From assembly GCA_964608915.1 (NCBI GenBank), contig CAZSQA010000016.1, positions 1-64,000 on the forward strand: DNA of 64,000 nt, given 5' to 3'. The notes under the pieces were generated by a model. That model had not been told where the DNA came from. It ran no database searches and saw nothing but the letters and a program-made list of their open reading frames with translations. This document shows positions 60,851-64,000 of the stretch, in pieces. Source of the DNA: QWQI01 sp964608915 (GTDB lineage Bacteria > Planctomycetota > Planctomycetia > Isosphaerales > Isosphaeraceae). How positions within the stretch are numbered: position 1 is the stretch's first letter; every line of letters starts with the position of its first letter. Made by a program: the position numbers and the translations under genes.

Positions 60851-63800
60851 TCAGCCGCCTTCCTTGTCCTTTTCTTCCCAGACTTTGCGTTTGGCGGCCA
60901 GCAGCCTGCCTGTGTAGGATTCGCCCGGGTCCGGCTCGGCCGGTTTCGGAGTCGATGATGGGGTGCCAGGTGCAGGCTGAGCCGCCGTCGTCGACGGGCC
61001 GGGCGATGGTGCACTGGCCTGCCGCGCCAGACGTTCCGCGAAGTCTCCCTCCGCTGCATTTTCATCCCGCCGCCTCGGCTGTGCCGAAGTGGCGGCCGAT
61101 CGGGCCTCTTTGAGCCGGCCCAGATGCGCCGCGGGATCTACCGTCGTGGCCGAAGTTTGCGGGCCCATGACCCGTTGCCACCAGGCCGCCAGGTTCGAAA
61201 AGTCCGGGGCCAGCCGGCGGACGCCGACATCCGTGAGGAAAAGGAATGCGGCCGCGGCCAGCAGAGAAGGCCAGATATCCGTGTAGCCTGAGGCCGGGCG
61301 TGTCATTTCGTCCCGGCGAAACGGATTGGTGGAATTGACGGTGGCGGCCAGATCGATCACGTCGCCCCGGGTCTTCCACGAATAAACTTCGCCGCTGGTG
61401 ATCCGGGCCAGGTTATCCAGTTCGTCGGGGTTCGACCGTAATTCCCTGTATTCTTCGGAATAGGGCACCGAAACGCCGGACGAAACGACGCCCTTCGAAC
61501 CGTCGGGGCCGCTATAGGCCAGGCTCACGAAGTAATTGCCGCGTGATTCGACGTCGTCGATGACGGCTTCGTACCTGCCGGGGGCCGTCTGAACGAGCTT
61601 CAGCTGGTCGTTCGCTCCGGTGGCGCCGCCCGGCCGTACGACGGCACCCTGGATCTGCAGGAAGTTCAGGAACTGCTGCGATTTGTCGAGCGCGTCGACG
61701 GCGACCTTGATCTTGCCGTCCTCACGCCTCAGGGTCATCGAAAGGTTGCCGTTGTCCGTCGGCCGCATGCTCCAGCGGATCACCTGAGACCAGAAAGCAG
61801 CATATTGATCCCAGTTCCGCCAGCCCTGCGACCATTTGAAGCCGGCGTCGGACGTGAAGGCCACCGACCGGCCCAGGCCGTACGTCCAATGTGCCAGCAG
61901 CGGATTCACCTGACCGGTCGGCTGCGGCGAGAGCAGGGGAGCCTCCACCAATTCGCTCTCCTTGAGGCTCGTCAGCACCAGTCCATTGATCGGCGGGAAA
62001 CTTGTCGGCAGCCCCTGGATCGGTTCCGTGGACCCGGCCACAGTGATCGGCCAGGGCGTGGCCCGTTCGAAAATCAGCGGGCGCGAGATCATTCGCGTCT
62101 CTTTCTGATAAATCCGTGGCAGCGCTCGCGGGTTGGTCACGTTGTAGAACCGGCCTTTGGTCTTGTTGGCCAGGTCCTGCATCGTCCGCAATCCTTGAAT
62201 GTCATTGCCGTGGGCCGCCGTGAGGACAGTCGTCACCTGCACTTTCGCCTGTGTCAGGGCCTGGATGGCGCGGTTCGACGGCGGTGTCGGGTCGCCGTCG
62301 GAAATGATTATCACCAAACGGCTTGCGGCGTCCGTCTGTTGCAGGGCCCGGGCCGACATCATCAGGCTGGGGTCGAAATCGGGCATGTCGCCTGGGGTCA
62401 TCCGGTCAATGGCCCGCAGCATCACGTCGCGATTGCCCTCGATCGTTTTGAGCGTAAAGAGCCAGCTTTCCGTACCCTGCCAGTGCAGCATGCCGGCCAT
62501 GTCCATCGGGGAAAGGGTCTTCAGCGCCTCCTGAGCGATCACCTTCTGCCAATAATTGCCTTCGGCGATCTCACTGGCGTGCATGATCATCACCAGCGCG
62601 CCCTTGCCCGTCACCTTCATCGACTTGATTTCCATGTCGACGGGCATCGCCTTCTCCACCGGCGTATTGCGCCAGCCGCCTGCGCCGAACGACGTTTCGC
62701 CGCCCAGCATCACCAGGCCCGCGCCCATGTCGTGCACGTTCCGCTCCAGCAGGGCGATCTGCCCGGCGGAGAACGAATCCTTGGGCACGTTGCCGAGAAT
62801 CACGGCGTCATAAGGCTGAAGCTGGCCGATGTCGGTCGGCAACTGATCGCCACCCACGTCGCCGCCGCCATCGATTGTCGGAGCCAGCAGCACGTCGACC
62901 TGAATTTTCTTTTCCTTCAATGCCTCGACAAGTGCCGCGTGCTCGCCACGGCGGGATTCGATCAAGAGCACCCGCGACTCGCCCCGGGCCTGAGTAAAGC
63001 CTTCCGCGACGTTGTTCACGGCACGGCGGTCAACGGTGTCGGCATCGGGGAAGAACTCCGCCGAAAACCGGTAAAAGCTGGCCTCGGTGATCTGCTGCTT
63101 GAGCCCGAAGACCGAAACGCCCCGCGGCAGTTCGATCGGCAGCGGCTGTTCGTTGCCCGGCGCGGGTGATCGCCCGCCGCGGGCGTCGATCCGGAAAATC
63201 TGCAGCCGGCCCTTCGCCGGCGCCGTCGCCCGCAGGACGACGTTCAGGTTCACCGTCTCGCCCACTTTCACATCGGCCGGCAGGCTGACCTTTTCGACCA
63301 GCACTTCCTGATCGTTGCCATAGTCATAATCGATCGGCAGAACGTCGATCTGGATGTTCTGGGCACGAGCCTGCAGCGCCTGTTCGAACGCATTGCCCCG
63401 GTTCTGGTTGCCGTCGGAGATCAGCACGATCCGCCGCGCCGAGTCTTCGGGAAAACTGCCCATGGCCAACCGCAGGGCACCGGCCAGGTCGGTGTTGTCC
63501 GTGTCCAGAGCGCTCTCGACGCCCAGAAAACGAATCTCCGAAGGCCCGGGCGGCACTTCCACCTTCGCGTTTTTGCCGAAGACCAGCATGCCGGCCAGAT
63601 CTTCCGCACCGCGATGCTCTAACGTGCTCTGCCGCACGTAGTTGAGCATCGGTTCGATCTTTTCGCGCGGGATCGACTGCGACAAGTCTACGAGAAACAG
63701 CGTCGTCAGCCGGTCGTTCAGCCGGACGATCTGCGGCTCAGCCAGCGCCGCCACGACCAGCGCCACGACCGCCAGGCGCGTCGCCACGGCGATCCGCCTG

Positions 63801-63937
63801 CGCCAACGGCCCAGGCCCGCCAGACTTCGGCGGCTCCAGAGGTGCACCAATATGGCGAGCACCGGGACGAGAATAAGCCAGAATGGACGCCCGAACAGGA
63901 CGCTGACGTTCGCACTGGTGATCCAGGGAATGGTCAT
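60851..63937 (-). CDS. Large membrane protein with VWA and glutamine-amidotransferase-like domains
   Basis: 1028 residues. Two N-terminal helices (PFWLILVPVLAILVHLW and VATRLAVVALVVAALAEP) precede a first VWA-like domain (about 80-220, FLVDLSQSIPR). A class-I glutaminase-like domain (about 330-560) includes ESRRGEHAALVEALKEKKI and GLVMLGGETSFGAGGW without the catalytic Cys. A second VWA-like half (LVIIISDGDPTPPSN) follows, then beta domains, a third helix (LLAAAAFLFLTDVGV) and a Pro/Ala-rich tail. It matches the large planctomycete VWA proteins next to MoxR. Its start overlaps the stop of an upstream frame (ATGA). Confidence 0.9.
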   Translation of the reverse strand: MTIPWITSANVSVLFGRPFWLILVPVLAILVHLWSRRSLAGLGRWRRRIAVATRLAVVALVVAALAEPQIVRLNDRLTTLFLVDLSQSIPREKIEPMLNYVRQSTLEHRGAEDLAGMLVFGKNAKVEVPPGPSEIRFLGVESALDTDNTDLAGALRLAMGSFPEDSARRIVLISDGNQNRGNAFEQALQARAQNIQIDVLPIDYDYGNDQEVLVEKVSLPADVKVGETVNLNVVLRATAPAKGRLQIFRIDARGGRSPAPGNEQPLPIELPRGVSVFGLKQQITEASFYRFSAEFFPDADTVDRRAVNNVAEGFTQARGESRVLLIESRRGEHAALVEALKEKKIQVDVLLAPTIDGGGDVGGDQLPTDIGQLQPYDAVILGNVPKDSFSAGQIALLERNVHDMGAGLVMLGGETSFGAGGWRNTPVEKAMPVDMEIKSMKVTGKGALVMIMHASEIAEGNYWQKVIAQEALKTLSPMDMAGMLHWQGTESWLFTLKTIEGNRDVMLRAIDRMTPGDMPDFDPSLMMSARALQQTDAASRLVIIISDGDPTPPSNRAIQALTQAKVQVTTVLTAAHGNDIQGLRTMQDLANKTKGRFYNVTNPRALPRIYQKETRMISRPLIFERATPWPITVAGSTEPIQGLPTSFPPINGLVLTSLKESELVEAPLLSPQPTGQVNPLLAHWTYGLGRSVAFTSDAGFKWSQGWRNWDQYAAFWSQVIRWSMRPTDNGNLSMTLRREDGKIKVAVDALDKSQQFLNFLQIQGAVVRPGGATGANDQLKLVQTAPGRYEAVIDDVESRGNYFVSLAYSGPDGSKGVVSSGVSVPYSEEYRELRSNPDELDNLARITSGEVYSWKTRGDVIDLAATVNSTNPFRRDEMTRPASGYTDIWPSLLAAAAFLFLTDVGVRRLAPDFSNLAAWWQRVMGPQTSATTVDPAAHLGRLKEARSAATSAQPRRRDENAAEGDFAERLARQASAPSPGPSTTAAQPAPGTPSSTPKPAEPDPGESYTGRLLAAKRKVWEEKDKEGG

Positions 63938-64000
63938 GAGCGTGACGGCGCCTCGGGCGGATTCTTCGGATAGGCGGAAATCGTCGAACCGGCTGCGACG
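63934..64000 (-). CDS. 3' end of the next gene of the cluster (5' part outside the window)
   Basis: The frame is open from the right edge to a TGA at 63934-63936, giving at least 21 residues (GSTISAYPKNPPEAPSRS at the end). The stop overlaps the ATG of the large VWA gene (ATGA), the kind of coupling seen elsewhere in the cluster. Too short to identify. Confidence 0.45.
   Translation of the reverse strand, partial: VAAGSTISAYPKNPPEAPSRS

Noticed and set aside
61805..63169. 454-codon plus-strand frame opposite the VWA protein
   Set aside because: His/Arg/Gln-rich shadow sequence without motif or ribosome-binding site.

Overview
The window reads as a chromosome segment of a planctomycete, probably of the Gemmatales/Isosphaerales type; I cannot fix the genus. 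Lineage markers are a DUF1552/DUF1592 pair (44.4-48.1 kb), a PEP-CTERM protein, long secreted TPR proteins, secreted HEAT-repeat proteins, a CAP-domain protein with an LE-R-S type N-terminus, and a MoxR/DUF58/VWA cluster. The DNA is GC-rich. I found no rRNA, tRNA or CRISPR array.

Layout. 0-6.2 kb (minus strand): two large secreted TPR proteins, the first running off the left edge, and a small zinc-ribbon protein. 6.3-13.2 kb (minus): the 2-oxoglutarate dehydrogenase complex in the order sucA-sucB-lpdA, with a lipoate-protein ligase-like gene upstream that may supply the lipoyl group of SucB. 13.2-16.2 kb: a cytochrome c'-like protein, a one-helix membrane protein and a secreted HEAT-repeat protein. 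16.47-25.89 kb: an integrated mobile element (below). 25.9-34.4 kb: purM, a histidine phosphatase, a PEP-CTERM protein, an adenylate kinase, an OPT-family transporter and an S46 peptidase. 34.4-35.1 kb: a Phd/VapC-type toxin-antitoxin pair with a 24-bp palindromic operator candidate. 35.2-44.3 kb: an esterase-like protein, a secreted RidA-like protein, an enolase-superfamily enzyme, a CAP-domain protein, a phosphohexomutase and a DUF6624-like protein. 44.4-56 kb: the DUF1552/DUF1592 pair, HEAT lipoprotein-ruvA-ruvB, a glycosylasparaginase, a MutS2 lacking Smr, and an alpha-carbonic anhydrase. 56-64 kb (minus): a MoxR-DUF58-VWA cluster that includes a 48-residue membrane protein.

The most interesting object is the element at 16468-25888. 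It is bounded by a 15-bp direct repeat lying inside the 5' end of purM. The left copy still carries the displaced native purM start (16448), and the right end supplies a replacement start (25857), so purM is re-created. The integrase gene crosses the attachment site. In the integrated state it ends inside purM (481 aa). In the excised circle (9406 bp) the same frame continues through the left end and gives 518 aa, with a stop that overlaps the start codon of the first cargo gene (ATGA). Integration therefore swaps the integrase C-terminus, uncouples it from the cargo operon, and exchanges promoters between purM and the element. TGTGTCAC octamers flank the core as expected for integrase arm sites. 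The element also carries a replication-initiator-like gene with four 23-bp iterons inside its own coding sequence followed by 14-bp-spaced AT-rich repeats (a lambda-O-like layout), an AlpA/Xis-like HTH protein, a second tyrosine recombinase, a small serine recombinase, a DUF5681-like protein and an XRE-like regulator. I see no capsid or conjugation genes, so it looks like a replicating integrative plasmid or a phage satellite.
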